Shown piece by piece: positions 34,669 through 45,438 of a DNA stretch of 64,000 bases. Location: NCBI RefSeq assembly GCF_013402915.1, contig NC_050725.1, forward strand, positions 806,001 to 870,000, written 5' to 3'. The notes under the pieces are model-generated. The model was not told where the DNA came from, did no database searches, and saw only the letters and a program-made list of their open reading frames with translations. Origin of the DNA: Zygotorulaspora mrakii. Its lineage: Eukaryota > Ascomycota > Saccharomycetes > Saccharomycetales > Saccharomycetaceae. A program made the position numbers and the translations under genes. The first letter of the stretch is position 1. Every line of letters begins with the position of its first letter.

Positions 34669-34803
34669 GCATTATCGTCAAACTAAAGTGAAACGAGAAT
34701 AATTCGAAATATTTATACATGAATTCTTAAATTGTATATTAACTCAATTAAAAATATTAAAAATAACAGATAAATTCTGTCGTCGTATTGTAAATGCCCG
34801 TAT

Positions 34804-37800
34804 CTACAAATTCAAATCTCTTAATATTTCAGATGCCAATTCTTTGTACATCCACGTGTTTCCTGACATCTTCTTGAAATGAACACCAGCTAGACCTACA
34901 ATACGAACCTTAACAATATGAATTTCAAACTTTATAGGGGGCCTTTCTATTGCGCCTGAAATCTCGCCATCTATTTCTTTCTTATTCATATCGTGGACTC
35001 TTGATGTTGTTAAAATATCATCCTGGTTCATTGACTCCAAAGAGGCTGAAGACAGTTCTCCTGACATGTTGCTCTGATGCGGCGATGAAACAATAGATAA
35101 ATTTCTCTCGTGCTTCATGCCATTATTGGGTAGTGGGGACGACAAAGCATTTGTTTGAGAATATTTATTCACTCCATGGAGTCTGAGTGATCCATGTCGT
35201 GAGTTAGACCTTCCATGAACAGGAGACGCAGCATTCCACCCTGCTTGTTGTTGCTGTTGTCGTGGTGCCTCTGTTTCTTTCGCATTGTGAATGGATAGTT
35301 TTTGAATGCAAACAAACCCTCCTTTAACCTCTTTGAATTGTATATGCTTCTGCTTCAGTACGTGAATGATCTTATATCTCACAATCGGCAATGGCTTGGA
35401 TGAAGTAGTCTGCACCGAAAAGAAACCCTTTAAAAATAATGACCTCGGGTAATCGATAGATGGCATTGAGCCAGGTGGCGCTTTTGATGCCTCTTCGAGA
35501 ATTTGTTCATCCGTTAGCTCTTCATTATATGGTTTAATATGGACAGTTTCAGTAGTGCTGGAATGCCCCGTTGTCATTCCCAAGGATGAAACTAATGCAC
35601 TTGGAGAAGTACTACCTCCACCATTAGATAGATCATCTACAGCCTTATTGTCGTCACCGTATCCTAAAATCCCATGTTCAGCATACTCTTCCGGCGAGAT
35701 ATCAGCAGACACCGGTGGTCTCATATACTTCGAATATTCACGGCGCGTATGTCCAACTGATTTGGCTCTAGCACTTGGATGTAACTTCCGGCCTTTTGTG
35801 ACGTTCAGAGGCGGTAGCGGTTTGCTTTCATCTTGACCTTCGGATGGTATCAACTTATTTGTTGTCAATGTAGTTTCCGTATCCTCTGGACTTAAACCTT
35901 GCTTTTCACGTTGCTGTTTCACCAGGCTTTCGGCATTGAGAGGTAAAGCAGGTAGTTCTGAGTTCTGCTTTTGTGATGCAGATCTCGTAGGAGATCTTAT
36001 AGTGTTCAAAGGTCTCGACACACTGGGTTCCCCAAAAATTGGAACCTTCATTGAAGCAGGTGTACATTCTGACACAGCACGAGAGTGCGTTTTTGGCAAA
36101 CTCTTACCGTCTTCATTTGAAACTTCAATTTGAGGGCGTCTCACCTGCGGCACAGGCTGTGCTGTTTCTGGTAACCGAATTGGTTTCTGTAACTGTGTTT
36201 GCTGCTCTTGCTGTTGTGGCTGCTGCTGCTTGCTACGACGTTGAGACAACTTTCTGAATATATTTCCAAATTTTGGTTTCTCAGAAGTATCCATGCTAAT
36301 TGGAGACGAGCTCCTCTGTTGGTAATCACTTGCTTGAGGTATGGGTGACAATACGTATTCCGGTTCTGTTTGATCGTCGATGCTTTTCTTCGCTGTAGGT
36401 GAAGTGTGTGCTTGTTCTGGTATGGCCAATTTAGGTGGTACAAGCACCTGCAGCCGCCTTTGACTACTAGCGATAGGAGGATTTGCCATATTTCGAGGGG
36501 CATCGAGAGTTGTATTATTGGTATTTGTAATGTTTTCGGTAACATTGGGTTGATTTATTTGCGGTATCGGAATTTGAGCTCCCTGAGGTAAACGTTTAAA
36601 GCCTTGCGGCGTTTCGATTGGTCGCTCTAATCTTTGAATATTTTGTTGTTGTTGTATTTCTTGCTGCTGTTGCTGCTGTTGTTGTTGCTGTATTTGCTGC
36701 TGTTGTTGTTTCTTTTGTAGTTTCACTAATTTACGTCTCAACATCTCATCTACCAAATAATAAATTGACAGTAGTGGATGATAAGCTCGCGTAGGATCTT
36801 CAAATGATTTATCGGCATACACTGCACTGGGAGAATTCGTGGCTGCTAAGTTACCAGACTCCATTGTCATTGTTCTATTAATGTCATTACTAGGGCTCAC
36901 ATTACGTGCATTGAGGCTAGTCAAAGTAGCCCAATACTGTTGAGACAGTTTAACATACGTGTCCTCTTTTATAATTTTTTGTAAGAATTTTATGGTTTCA
37001 TCAATATCATCTACGAATTCTAAGCGGAACATTTCCTTCACAACATTAATATCAAGCATCTCAGTTGTCAAAGGAATTCTATTCGGAACATAGGACGGTG
37101 CTGGGAAATCAAAACCTCTAATCATCCAATGATGCTCTACCACTTGTTTTAATGATGCTCTTCGTTTTGGATCGACCACAAGCATTTTCGATAATAAAGA
37201 TATTACCTCTATGGAGAGATGCTGAGGATATTCAACTTTGCCTTGCTTAATTTTTTCATGGAGGACGCTTGAGTTTTCGTCATCGAATGGAACTTTGCCA
37301 CAAACTAGGACATATAGTACTACACCAAATGACCAAACGTCAACTTCTGGTCCTATATAGGGCGAAGCTTTTAGAAGTTCGGGGGCAGCGAAATATAAAG
37401 ACCCACAAAATGTATGTAACTGCTTCCTTGAATCAAATAAATTTGACAGACCGAAGTCGATAATCTTGATTTCACCTGACGTGGATATCATTATATTTTC
37501 AATTTTTAAATCTCTGTGTACAATGTTATTGGCATGTAGGTATTGCAAAGCACTGGCTACACCTCTTGCAAACGTTCTAGCATGATGCTCCCTTAATGAG
37601 CCGTGTTGAATAATATAATCAAGTAATTGTCCACCTGAAACATACTCAAAAAGCATATAAAAATGATTGGACATTGTGCACATTTCGAACAATCTACAGA
37701 TATGTGGATGATAAAGAATTTGCCCTAATGAGGCCTCCCTAATAGTTCTTTTATCGCGAGAAATTTCCTTTTCCAATTTTTTCTGCCTCTCTAACATTTC

Positions 37801-38271
37801 TTGTTCATTCTGTGGTGGAGGTAAAGACTGCTCTTTGTGAAGAAACGCCTTCGTAGCCCTATTAACAATTTTTATTGCACAAACTTCGTTGGTATAGTGA
37901 TGCTTAGCCAGTTTTACTTTACCCATAGAGCCTGCTCCAACCGTCTCTAAAAAATCCCAGTCACCAAGGGATTTTCTATGAAACTGTTTTGGCTCCATGG
38001 CACGAGGTCTTCCATTCCTCTGTGGTTGTGATTGCGCCTGCACCTGCGATTGAGGGTCTGAGGTTATTGAATTTTGCCCTTCGCTCATTCCCGACACTTC
38101 TGCGGCTGGCATCAATGGGGTTTGTGGCGAGCCTGTAGGAGACATTTGTTGCTTACCGCCCTTCATCCTTGCAGTAGCCGGCGCTACAGGTGCTGGTGTT
38201 ACGGCTGGAATTGAATCATCGCCACCCATTTTAAACTGAGTATTGACAAGGTAGTCGTTGGTCGTTGGCAT
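34804..38271 (-). CDS. KIN1/KIN2: Kin1/Kin2 Ser/Thr protein kinase (MARK/PAR-1 family)
   Basis: Unduplicated counterpart of KIN1 and KIN2, membrane-associated kinases that regulate exocytosis and the mRNA side of the unfolded protein response. The protein has 1,155 residues. The kinase domain is at about 104-383: [11 protein letters not shown] loop, Lys134 in [14 protein letters not shown] (His252), DFG at 272-274 and APE at 296-298. A long disordered part follows with a Gln-rich tract (about 515-550, partly CAG/CAA runs at 36,640-36,715) and Ser/Pro stretches. A KA1 domain closes the protein (about 1,110-1,155, [20 protein letters not shown]). All catalytic residues are present. Confidence 0.97.
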   Translation of the reverse strand: MPTTNDYLVNTQFKMGGDDSIPAVTPAPVAPATARMKGGKQQMSPTGSPQTPLMPAAEVSGMSEGQNSITSDPQSQVQAQSQPQRNGRPRAMEPKQFHRKSLGDWDFLETVGAGSMGKVKLAKHHYTNEVCAIKIVNRATKAFLHKEQSLPPPQNEQEMLERQKKLEKEISRDKRTIREASLGQILYHPHICRLFEMCTMSNHFYMLFEYVSGGQLLDYIIQHGSLREHHARTFARGVASALQYLHANNIVHRDLKIENIMISTSGEIKIIDFGLSNLFDSRKQLHTFCGSLYFAAPELLKASPYIGPEVDVWSFGVVLYVLVCGKVPFDDENSSVLHEKIKQGKVEYPQHLSIEVISLLSKMLVVDPKRRASLKQVVEHHWMIRGFDFPAPSYVPNRIPLTTEMLDINVVKEMFRLEFVDDIDETIKFLQKIIKEDTYVKLSQQYWATLTSLNARNVSPSNDINRTMTMESGNLAATNSPSAVYADKSFEDPTRAYHPLLSIYYLVDEMLRRKLVKLQKKQQQQQIQQQQQQQQQQEIQQQQNIQRLERPIETPQGFKRLPQGAQIPIPQINQPNVTENITNTNNTTLDAPRNMANPPIASSQRRLQVLVPPKLAIPEQAHTSPTAKKSIDDQTEPEYVLSPIPQASDYQQRSSSPISMDTSEKPKFGNIFRKLSQRRSKQQQPQQQEQQTQLQKPIRLPETAQPVPQVRRPQIEVSNEDGKSLPKTHSRAVSECTPASMKVPIFGEPSVSRPLNTIRSPTRSASQKQNSELPALPLNAESLVKQQREKQGLSPEDTETTLTTNKLIPSEGQDESKPLPPLNVTKGRKLHPSARAKSVGHTRREYSKYMRPPVSADISPEEYAEHGILGYGDDNKAVDDLSNGGGSTSPSALVSSLGMTTGHSSTTETVHIKPYNEELTDEQILEEASKAPPGSMPSIDYPRSLFLKGFFSVQTTSSKPLPIVRYKIIHVLKQKHIQFKEVKGGFVCIQKLSIHNAKETEAPRQQQQQAGWNAASPVHGRSNSRHGSLRLHGVNKYSQTNALSSPLPNNGMKHERNLSIVSSPHQSNMSGELSSASLESMNQDDILTTSRVHDMNKKEIDGEISGAIERPPIKFEIHIVKVRIVGLAGVHFKKMSGNTWMYKELASEILRDLNL

Positions 38272-38835
38272 TGGCTTGTTTATTCTGATAATTGATCCTA
38301 AAACCTAGGGTCTGCTCTTGATGAACCAGTATATATCCAAACAACAGAAAGGACAAAAGCAACTATCGGCCACGATTCAGTTGCAGTAAGAATAAATTAA
38401 ATTACTTGCCACCTCTAATGGAATGCCGCCGTTCTGGATTCTTAAATGGTATAGTAGAAACAAAGGACTAAATATTCAGCACCAAAAACAACCAAAATTT
38501 CTAGTTTTAGCACTGATTCCCGTCGATTATACTCTATAAGCCTTGATAAATGCAAATGAATACCTCTGTAAACACGAACCTCTTGATTCTTCTGTTTTCT
38601 ATACCATGAACTCAATAACCATCCCTTTCCCAGAAATCAATTTTCAGACTAATCTCACAATATCGAAGTAGGGTAATCAGTAATCATCGCTCAACACGAG
38701 CATACTTAAAATTATAGTAAACGCGAATTAAGTAAAATAGATATAAGTTAAAAGTTAAATGAATAGAGGATTCTACGATATTCGAGGGCAACTCAAGGCT
38801 TTTTCTGACTGCCCATCGCAAGGTTTTGTGTAAGA
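38272..38835. other. Divergent KIN1/2 - IOC2 promoter region
   Basis: 564 bases with no gene seen. TATATA at 38,330-38,335 is about 60 bases before the kinase gene. The half nearer IOC2 is A-rich. Confidence 0.45.
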
Positions 38836-41283
38836 ATGAAAAGAACGAGAAGAAGCGCCACAAGATCTATTTCAACAGCTGCTCATTACGACGAAAATGG
38901 CTACGAGGATGAGGGTGATTGTAGCGGGGAAATCAATGTACCGAAATGGCAGGACTATATATCTGAGGAAACAAGAACCCAATGGGACAAATTGCATGAT
39001 GGCAATGTTGCAGTCCAATTGCGTCTGAACATGTTCGATCCGGCCTTGTTCGCTAATTGGCATTACCAGTATACAGTTTCGTGGTTGTACAAAGTATGCG
39101 ATTCGTATTTAACATTGGAATATGGAAGCGATTTAGACACTGCTAGTTTTAAACCTATGTGGAGAGATATCAAATTCGATGAATTGTTTCTCTTGGAAGA
39201 TTTGTCCAACTCGATGAAATTTGCAGCGGATGGAGACTACTATGATAACCACATAGGGGACGAAGAGGATATTGATGAAGCTGACACGGAACCATTATCA
39301 GTGAAAATCCGATTAAGATTGCTAAGAACGCTCTCGAATAATAAAAGTCTGCAATTGAGAGATTGGGACGTGGTAATGAGCCATCATCTTGCAACTGAGG
39401 AGACGAGTAGCTTCGATAATATGTCACTTATAGAACAATTTGAAATGATTTATCAAGTAATTAAGTTAATCGAGGTCAGAAATATGACATTCAAGAATTG
39501 CTTATCGAACAATTTGTCGTTGTTTGAATTTCATGAATACGTTGTTGATGAACAAAATTCGATAATTGCATTACCAAACGTAGGTGTTTTAGTGTGGAAA
39601 AAGTTGACAGAACAAAATGAAAAATGTAAATTAATTGTCCCCATAAAACTAAACAATTGTACAATAAGTTATCAGGATGACGACAAGGATACGCGCGAAT
39701 TGGTACATATAGATTACGCAAATGATATTGATAGATATCTGAACTCTTTCAAGATTGAATTCTCAACAATAACATCTAATTGGGAGTCATTTTTAGAAAA
39801 ATTTTCGGCTGAACCGGACTTGGTCAACTTTGAAGAATTAATTCCAATATATGCCGAACATCAATTGTACATACGGAGGATATTGTTACAACGTGAAAAG
39901 GAAAAATCAATGGCACAACTCTTAACAAGAAGGAAAAGATCGTCCAGATTGGTTGCAAAAGAGGAAGAAACTAGAAGGAAACAGTTGGAAAATGCTTGGT
40001 ATGAAAAATTAGATTCTAGGGAACTATTTCTCAAGGATAGAAATAAATTGGTAGCTAAGCAAATGAAAAAATACAAGGATTACATATGGAATCAATTGTG
40101 GTTGAAATTTGAACAAGATTTAAAAGTACTCAAACTGACAAGACGCAATGACGATGGGAGTCCGAATGGAGCTACCAGTGGCTCCGATGTCAGGCCCACC
40201 AACGTTGCAAATGGTAACAGCAACGGCAACAGCAACGGCAACAACATAGGTACTGTCGTCGCAAATGGATCGGATTTATTAACTGCGTTGGATTTAGATG
40301 TCATTTCCAACGGGCCCAGATACACCGAAAGCGTAATTATGGGACCGAAACCAACTTCAAAACCCCAGTCAGAACCAGGCCAGGAACAAGAGCCAATACC
40401 TGATACAGAGCTCGCAGATAGTCATCAAATTCTCGAGTTGCCAGCAGAGCTGCTGATAAGCGATGAAGAATTGGAAGAACTCGCCAACTTTGGAATTTCC
40501 ACCAGCCTCGAAGCCGCAGACAAATGCCAATGGATTTTCCAAGATCCTTCCGAGCCACTAGTGCCAGCAATAACAATAGCTAGTCTAGAGGACGAAGAAG
40601 CAAATATGGACCGATTCCAGTCACCCATTGTGTGTTGCGACAAGTGTCTGAGATGGCAAAGATGGGAAAGCGATCAAACACCGCAATTGGTCGAGCTTCG
40701 GACGTGCGACACCCAAAACTACTCAAACCTTAATGGCGACGTAAACGGGAATCCTCTCCCGGCTGCTCAGAAGGACTACGGTCTAGTCCAATTGAACAAC
40801 CTGGGAAGCAGGAGATCTGTTCGCGCGCATTCGTCCGCGCAGGCAATTTCCGCCGATCCAAGATACCTGAGGCCGACTGATAAGCGGAAACCGCTCGGAG
40901 AGGTCAAAGTGTTTATCTGCTCGCGGTGTCTTGCAAAGGAAGAGCATAGACTCAGAGAGCTGTTCTTACCGGAATTGAAGAAATCCCGGGCAGAAATCAA
41001 GCGCCGATCTGAGGAACGCGAAAGAAAGGTGAAATTGAAGGAACAGAAAAAAAAGCTAGCTCTGGAGCAGCAAGCTCAAGCAGAAGCACATGCTCAAGCG
41101 CGAGCCATCGCCATACAGCAGCAGGCTCTACAACAGCAACAACAAGCCTTGCAACAACGGGCCCTACAACCACCGCAACCACAACCACAACCACAACCAC
41201 AACAACATCCACACCCACAACAGCAGCAGTCGCTACAGCACACCTTATCGGAGCCCTCTCACCTCAACGTACACCAGAAATAA
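38836..41283 (+). CDS. IOC2: ISW1b chromatin-remodelling subunit Ioc2
   Basis: Ioc2 is, with Ioc4, a subunit of the Isw1b nucleosome-spacing complex that acts on transcribed chromatin in the nucleus. The protein has 815 residues (812 in S. cerevisiae). The N-terminal and central regions match Ioc2 (NWHYQYTVSWLYKVCDSYL), with a basic coiled-coil stretch at about 350-440 (RRKRSSRLVAKEEE). A zinc-binding PHD-like region has CCDKCLRWQRWES (about 600) and CSRCLAKEEH (about 695). The C-terminal tail is an Ala/Gln/Pro repeat (PQPQPQPQPQ) encoded by a low-complexity CAACCA run at 41,160-41,225. Confidence 0.95.
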   Translation: MKRTRRSATRSISTAAHYDENGYEDEGDCSGEINVPKWQDYISEETRTQWDKLHDGNVAVQLRLNMFDPALFANWHYQYTVSWLYKVCDSYLTLEYGSDLDTASFKPMWRDIKFDELFLLEDLSNSMKFAADGDYYDNHIGDEEDIDEADTEPLSVKIRLRLLRTLSNNKSLQLRDWDVVMSHHLATEETSSFDNMSLIEQFEMIYQVIKLIEVRNMTFKNCLSNNLSLFEFHEYVVDEQNSIIALPNVGVLVWKKLTEQNEKCKLIVPIKLNNCTISYQDDDKDTRELVHIDYANDIDRYLNSFKIEFSTITSNWESFLEKFSAEPDLVNFEELIPIYAEHQLYIRRILLQREKEKSMAQLLTRRKRSSRLVAKEEETRRKQLENAWYEKLDSRELFLKDRNKLVAKQMKKYKDYIWNQLWLKFEQDLKVLKLTRRNDDGSPNGATSGSDVRPTNVANGNSNGNSNGNNIGTVVANGSDLLTALDLDVISNGPRYTESVIMGPKPTSKPQSEPGQEQEPIPDTELADSHQILELPAELLISDEELEELANFGISTSLEAADKCQWIFQDPSEPLVPAITIASLEDEEANMDRFQSPIVCCDKCLRWQRWESDQTPQLVELRTCDTQNYSNLNGDVNGNPLPAAQKDYGLVQLNNLGSRRSVRAHSSAQAISADPRYLRPTDKRKPLGEVKVFICSRCLAKEEHRLRELFLPELKKSRAEIKRRSEERERKVKLKEQKKKLALEQQAQAEAHAQARAIAIQQQALQQQQQALQQRALQPPQPQPQPQPQQHPHPQQQQSLQHTLSEPSHLNVHQK

Positions 41284-42312
41284 GCTCAGACGGATTTACG
41301 TTTTCCTGTGAGATAACAGCCGATAGCTGGAGAAAAAGAACCGCAAAAAGGAATACCCAAAAAGCGACAACGCGACCCGCAGCTCCTCTGCCGATCACCC
41401 TGTCATCATGTACGACACACCCACCCACCGGCGGTCAAGTGAGCATGTTTTTCCCGAAAAACGCGAACCCGACGCGCGACAATTTGACACCCGGGAAAGG
41501 AGGTTAACACCAGTCGCGTCGTTACCGCGGTCTGCACGTAATTAATGACAGCATGCCGCGCATTTTGCCGCGGATAGCTGGCGCTTGAGATCTGAAGGTG
41601 CTGTACAGCTCTTGACGCGACGGACATGACGTGGCGAGTGGGAGCAAAAGAAAAGACGAGGAGGGGCAGCGAAGGCCCCACCAGCCCCACTGGACTCGGT
41701 AGTCAAGCGTGCCTCAGTGGGGGTTGGGCCGTTGCCGTCCGTGCAATGTGCTCTTGGAAAAGGTCTATTTTTGGGCTCGTTTCGAGTTGCCTCGGTTGGA
41801 TTTTGCCGTTTCGAATTCCCGTTTCGGTCCAGGTCATCTGAATAGAACTTTTGGAACATTTTCAGAACGCTGGAAACCGTAAAAAACGCTAAGAAGGCTG
41901 TAAACATTGGAAAAACAGGAAATTATGATACATTATGACGAATTTCATTTCCTTTTCGGAATTCATGCGGCAAAGGCTGATGGTCGGCTGTTGGTCATCA
42001 TATGCCTCAAGGTGACTGTGATTCTTGCTTAACTGGTCCAGAGATGCCCTTTGGCACATGTACCCAACTGGTATTACTTTTTTCAAGATACCTCATCGTC
42101 GTATGGTGAAGCGTGTCAGAAATATCAGCAAATACATAGGTTTTCTTCAAGAGTTTCAGTTTGTCTACCTCTCTTCAAGAGTTTTTGTTAGTAAGTAGTG
42201 CTAGGTGGTACCAGTAGTAGCCGGGTACAGTAAGTAGCGGAGTAACAGTGATAGCGATATAGCACGGCCAGCAGCACAAAGAAGAGAACAGGGACGTGTA
42301 TAATCGAGAAAA
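41284..42312. other. GC-rich IOC2-GIS3 intergenic region
   Basis: About 1 kb without a supported gene. From about 41,360 to 41,840 the sequence is 52-63% G+C per 60-base line, against roughly 40% elsewhere, with many CG dinucleotides. It contains three CCCCAC/GTGGGG cores (about 41,675-41,727, Mig1-like) and one AGGGG. Downstream, TCTTCAAGAGTTT is repeated directly (about 42,143 and 42,172). GTAAGTAG also occurs twice (about 42,190 and 42,230), in the probable GIS3 leader. Confidence 0.5.
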
Positions 42313-43482
42313 ATGCTCGTCAGCCCATTGACATTCTACGATACACAGATGAGAGGCGGCATGAATGAGAGATTGGCTATTCTTTCGTCGTTGAATGGCA
42401 GGAAGAGAGCGCAGCTGAGTAGTTGCTGCGACGACAGCCTTTGCATGACGCCTAGCATGAGTTCAGTTTTGACTCAGATAAAGAGACACAGCGCATGTTC
42501 CGGTGCCAGTATGGAAACGAGGCTGGATGAGGACGTAAACCCTTTCCAGTTTGATCACTGGCTGTCGCGTATGAAGAGGGCGGACTCCGAGGAAAGTGAA
42601 ACGACCACGATGACCTCTTCCTCGAGTTCGGTCGATTCACATCCACTTCTTGGTGATGACTGGCCCGCGGTGCGGGAGCCTGCTGTGCCGGTCATGAAAG
42701 CGTTCAATCTGGCCGATTTGGATTTCACCAGTCAGTACGAGGCATCGGATCTGGTTCAGCTATTGCCTCCTGTTTATGACAGACGACAGGAGCGAAAGAA
42801 AAGGCGGGAACGTATGCAGGAACGTATGCAGGAACAAATGCAGGAGCAGATGCAAGATCAGGTAATACCCAAATACAATAAACCTATGATCTACGAATGC
42901 GATAAGGTTGAGTTGGAGCATTGGCCGCTGTCTAAGGAGCCGACAAGACAACCCGAACTATCTTCTAACCTGGTTCTGGCAGATAAACGATCGAGGCAGC
43001 AGACTCTAAATCCAAATTTTTTGAAATTGTACTCCATAGAAATGTCGAGTAAAGCCAAGAAACTTTTGCCTGACATAAATGTCGACGATAGCATTTTAAA
43101 TCATTTGACCATTGAGGAGATTAAAGGTCTTGACATACACTCCAACGACGAGCCGCTTTCCCCAAGTGATATAAAGTTGGCTCTCATAACAAGAAAAAAA
43201 TTGTGGTCCAATATGACGCATTTACAAAGACAGGATCTCTACGGAGAGGCATCACCTTGGAATTTGAGATTTGTCATAAAAGAACATCAACATACAGATG
43301 GGAAGGAAAGCTCTTTGGTACGAGTGAAATCAGATGTGAAACCATGGGTGGGTGACAGCAGTCTTTTGAAAAACAACACAATGCTCAAGCCATGCGGTAA
43401 AATCAAGCTTGGTTCGAATCCATCAGCAGCAGAAATTCAATACGTCGTAAAGGGTTGGTGTGACAGCAGATTTATCTCGTGA
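42313..43482 (+). CDS. GIS3: Gis3-like protein of unknown function
   Basis: Orthologue by position and local similarity of S. cerevisiae GIS3 (YLR094C), known only as a multicopy suppressor in snf1 mig1 srb strains. The protein has 389 residues, clearly shorter than the roughly 500 in S. cerevisiae. The N-terminus begins MLVSPLTFYDTQMRGG; DEDVNPFQFDHWLSRMKR (about 75-92) and the C-terminal block (DIKLALITRKKLWSNMTHLQRQDLYG, SPWNLRFV) look conserved. A tandem repeat RMQERMQEQMQEQMQD lies at about 167-182. No catalytic or membrane motif is visible. Confidence 0.8.
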   Translation: MLVSPLTFYDTQMRGGMNERLAILSSLNGRKRAQLSSCCDDSLCMTPSMSSVLTQIKRHSACSGASMETRLDEDVNPFQFDHWLSRMKRADSEESETTTMTSSSSSVDSHPLLGDDWPAVREPAVPVMKAFNLADLDFTSQYEASDLVQLLPPVYDRRQERKKRRERMQERMQEQMQEQMQDQVIPKYNKPMIYECDKVELEHWPLSKEPTRQPELSSNLVLADKRSRQQTLNPNFLKLYSIEMSSKAKKLLPDINVDDSILNHLTIEEIKGLDIHSNDEPLSPSDIKLALITRKKLWSNMTHLQRQDLYGEASPWNLRFVIKEHQHTDGKESSLVRVKSDVKPWVGDSSLLKNNTMLKPCGKIKLGSNPSAAEIQYVVKGWCDSRFIS

Positions 43483-44083
43483 TCACCAAAGTTGTTTTCA
43501 CCTCTCCTCCCCATATACCAGCTTTTTACGCTTTAATGATTAATGATTACATATATTTAAAATAATAACTGATAGAAGTCTTCGCATAGCAATATACAAT
43601 AGTCCTGTGAATACTCGCGTTTGGAAACTGCAACACACACAAAGCCAAAACAACTCAAAAGAGGTGCTAACTACCTACCAGTGGACAAGAATGGGATAGG
43701 TATGATATGGTTATGCTGCGCTCCATTTGACGGTTAGCTTTTTGGCAAGGAGATGTTTTCGAATAAAACGAACAATATGGTCTCTCAAGGTCGCCCATCC
43801 AAAGGACGGGGCTACGGTTCTAAGTAGATCCTGGAACTAATAATATAGATGGTCGTTGTGATCCAAACACATGACTCAGATCGAAGTCGTACGTAAAAAA
43901 TATTACAAGCTTATAGATTCGTATGTTGATGTCGTTTAGGACGTTTCTTTCTATGGAGTTGATTGTGAATTTCTTATAGGGGCCATGGCCAATGCTAGAA
44001 AAACTTCGATTGGGTACGTAAATACATAAAAGAAGAACGACATCGCCTAAATAAATACCTTAGTGTTACTTTATCTTATGGTA
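43483..44083. other. GIS3-NYV1 intergenic region
   Basis: 600 bases with no supported gene. A TGACTCA heptamer occurs at 43,872-43,878, probably by chance. A GTATGT at about 43,925 has no TACTAAC partner downstream, so no NYV1 leader intron is supported. Confidence 0.45.
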
Positions 44084-44818
44084 ATGAAAAGGTTGAACGT
44101 ATCTTACGTAGAAGTTGTTAAAGATGGCACCACTGTAGCGAGCTGTTTTGAAGCTTCTGACCCATTGACACCCGGTTCAACACAATACGGGTCAGTTGGA
44201 GACTCTGCTGCAACGCCAGATTTATTTCATAGACTGGTAAATGATATGGTTATACCCAAAGTGGTACCGGTAGAGGGAAACAAAGTTACAAAGCTTTCTT
44301 TGCATCTGATGGATGGTTATGAGTGTTACTATACCACAACCCCTACAGATGAAAATAACGGTTTGAAAGTGTTCGTATGTTTCACGAAACATCTGATACC
44401 AAAAATTTTACCTATTCGATTACTGAGTGGACTGAAACAAGAGGAGGCATCCATTAACTCAGATAAAGACCTTGGCTTCAAGGTCGGTCAAATAGTTGAT
44501 GAGTTTCACGAAGAGTTGAGGTCGTTCAGTAATGAACAAGGCTCTGGTAGCGCAGAAGCAACGGAAAGTGATCTCCAAGACATCTTACAAGTAATGAATG
44601 ATAACATCGATAAATTCTTACAAAGGCAGGAGCGTATCTCTCTTTTGGTGGACAAAACTTCGCAACTCAATAATAATAGTCACACATTCAAGAGAAAGAC
44701 GAATCGAATAAAGCAGAGAATGTGGTGGCACAGAGTCAAAAATATAACATTGCTGGTTTTTGCAGTAATATTAACTTTGAGCGCAATAATATTCTTTCTC
44801 ATGATAGGAAGGTCATGA
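44084..44818 (+). CDS. NYV1: Vacuolar v-SNARE Nyv1
   Basis: Nyv1 is the R-SNARE for homotypic vacuole fusion with Vam3, Vti1 and Vam7. ATG 44,084 (MKRLNVSYVEV) matches the S. cerevisiae start and gives 244 residues (253 there); ATG 44,078 would add two residues. It has an N-terminal longin domain (1-140), the SNARE helix (about 160-215, with the central layer Arg in FLQRQERISLLVDKT) and a C-terminal anchor (NITLLVFAVILTLSAIIFFLM). The N-terminus is continuous, with no intron, whereas the S. cerevisiae gene is annotated with one. It converges with DPB4, only 50 bases away. Confidence 0.95.
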   Translation: MKRLNVSYVEVVKDGTTVASCFEASDPLTPGSTQYGSVGDSAATPDLFHRLVNDMVIPKVVPVEGNKVTKLSLHLMDGYECYYTTTPTDENNGLKVFVCFTKHLIPKILPIRLLSGLKQEEASINSDKDLGFKVGQIVDEFHEELRSFSNEQGSGSAEATESDLQDILQVMNDNIDKFLQRQERISLLVDKTSQLNNNSHTFKRKTNRIKQRMWWHRVKNITLLVFAVILTLSAIIFFLMIGRS

Positions 44819-44868
44819 GAATACCTCAGTTGTTTAGGGTTTGTTCACCATATATATACATATATTAT

Positions 44869-45438
44869 TCAAGTTTCATCATTTAACCCATTAGGCTTCG
44901 ATTTTTTGGTAGCTGAATCATCGTTGACGCCATTACCGCTGGGCGTTTTTTCTCCTTCTCTATCTTCTTCTTCCCCCGCTTCTTCCTCTTCATCTTCCTC
45001 TTCTTCGTTTTCTGTATCATCTTGGTTCGTTCCTTCAGCAGTAGATTTTGCCTTAAGGTCTTTTCTCAGCTCTATGACATTTTGATATTCAATCATTTTA
45101 TTGTTTATGAGTGATTTGAACCCGCCAAACCCAATCTGATCCAAAGAATCGTATACATCATTAATATTGCAACTTTTCCTATCCTGATTCTTGGCAAACT
45201 CTCGGGCAAACATTAGTAAATGATTTACAAAAACAGTTGCACTTCTTTGCAAAGCTAAACTAACATCTTTGTTAATCAGTATCTTCTTCGTCTCATCACC
45301 GTTGGCTTCTTTCGCTAGTTGCATTATGACACTCTTGGGAAACAGCAAGTCCCGTATCGTGATGTTTTCCTGCTCTTTTATGTAAGAAGTCGTTGGGTAA
45401 TTTCCTTGTGCATCTTTTCTCCATCCCTTTGGTGGCAT
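44869..45438 (-). CDS. DPB4: DNA polymerase epsilon / ISW2 subunit Dpb4
   Basis: Dpb4 is a histone-fold protein shared by the leading-strand polymerase epsilon and the ISW2/yCHRAC remodeller, partnering Dpb3 or Dls1. The protein has 189 residues (196 in S. cerevisiae). It starts [19 protein letters not shown]; the histone fold spans about 25-115 ([31 protein letters not shown]), followed by an acidic tail ([20 protein letters not shown]). It is divergent from TRM1, as in the YDR121W-YDR120C pair. Confidence 0.96.
   Translation of the reverse strand: MPPKGWRKDAQGNYPTTSYIKEQENITIRDLLFPKSVIMQLAKEANGDETKKILINKDVSLALQRSATVFVNHLLMFAREFAKNQDRKSCNINDVYDSLDQIGFGGFKSLINNKMIEYQNVIELRKDLKAKSTAEGTNQDDTENEEEEDEEEEAGEEEDREGEKTPSGNGVNDDSATKKSKPNGLNDET

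Noticed and set aside
41542..41907. 121-codon minus-strand ORF between IOC2 and GIS3
   Set aside because: GC-rich DNA has few stops; the protein has no recognisable motif and S. cerevisiae has no gene there.
43411..43421. Perfect tRNA B-box sequence GGTTCGAATCC
   Set aside because: It lies within the GIS3 coding sequence with no A box or cloverleaf partner; coincidence.
43920..44083. Possible leader intron of NYV1 from GTATGT at about 43,925
   Set aside because: No TACTAAC-like branch site or suitable acceptor before the start codon.
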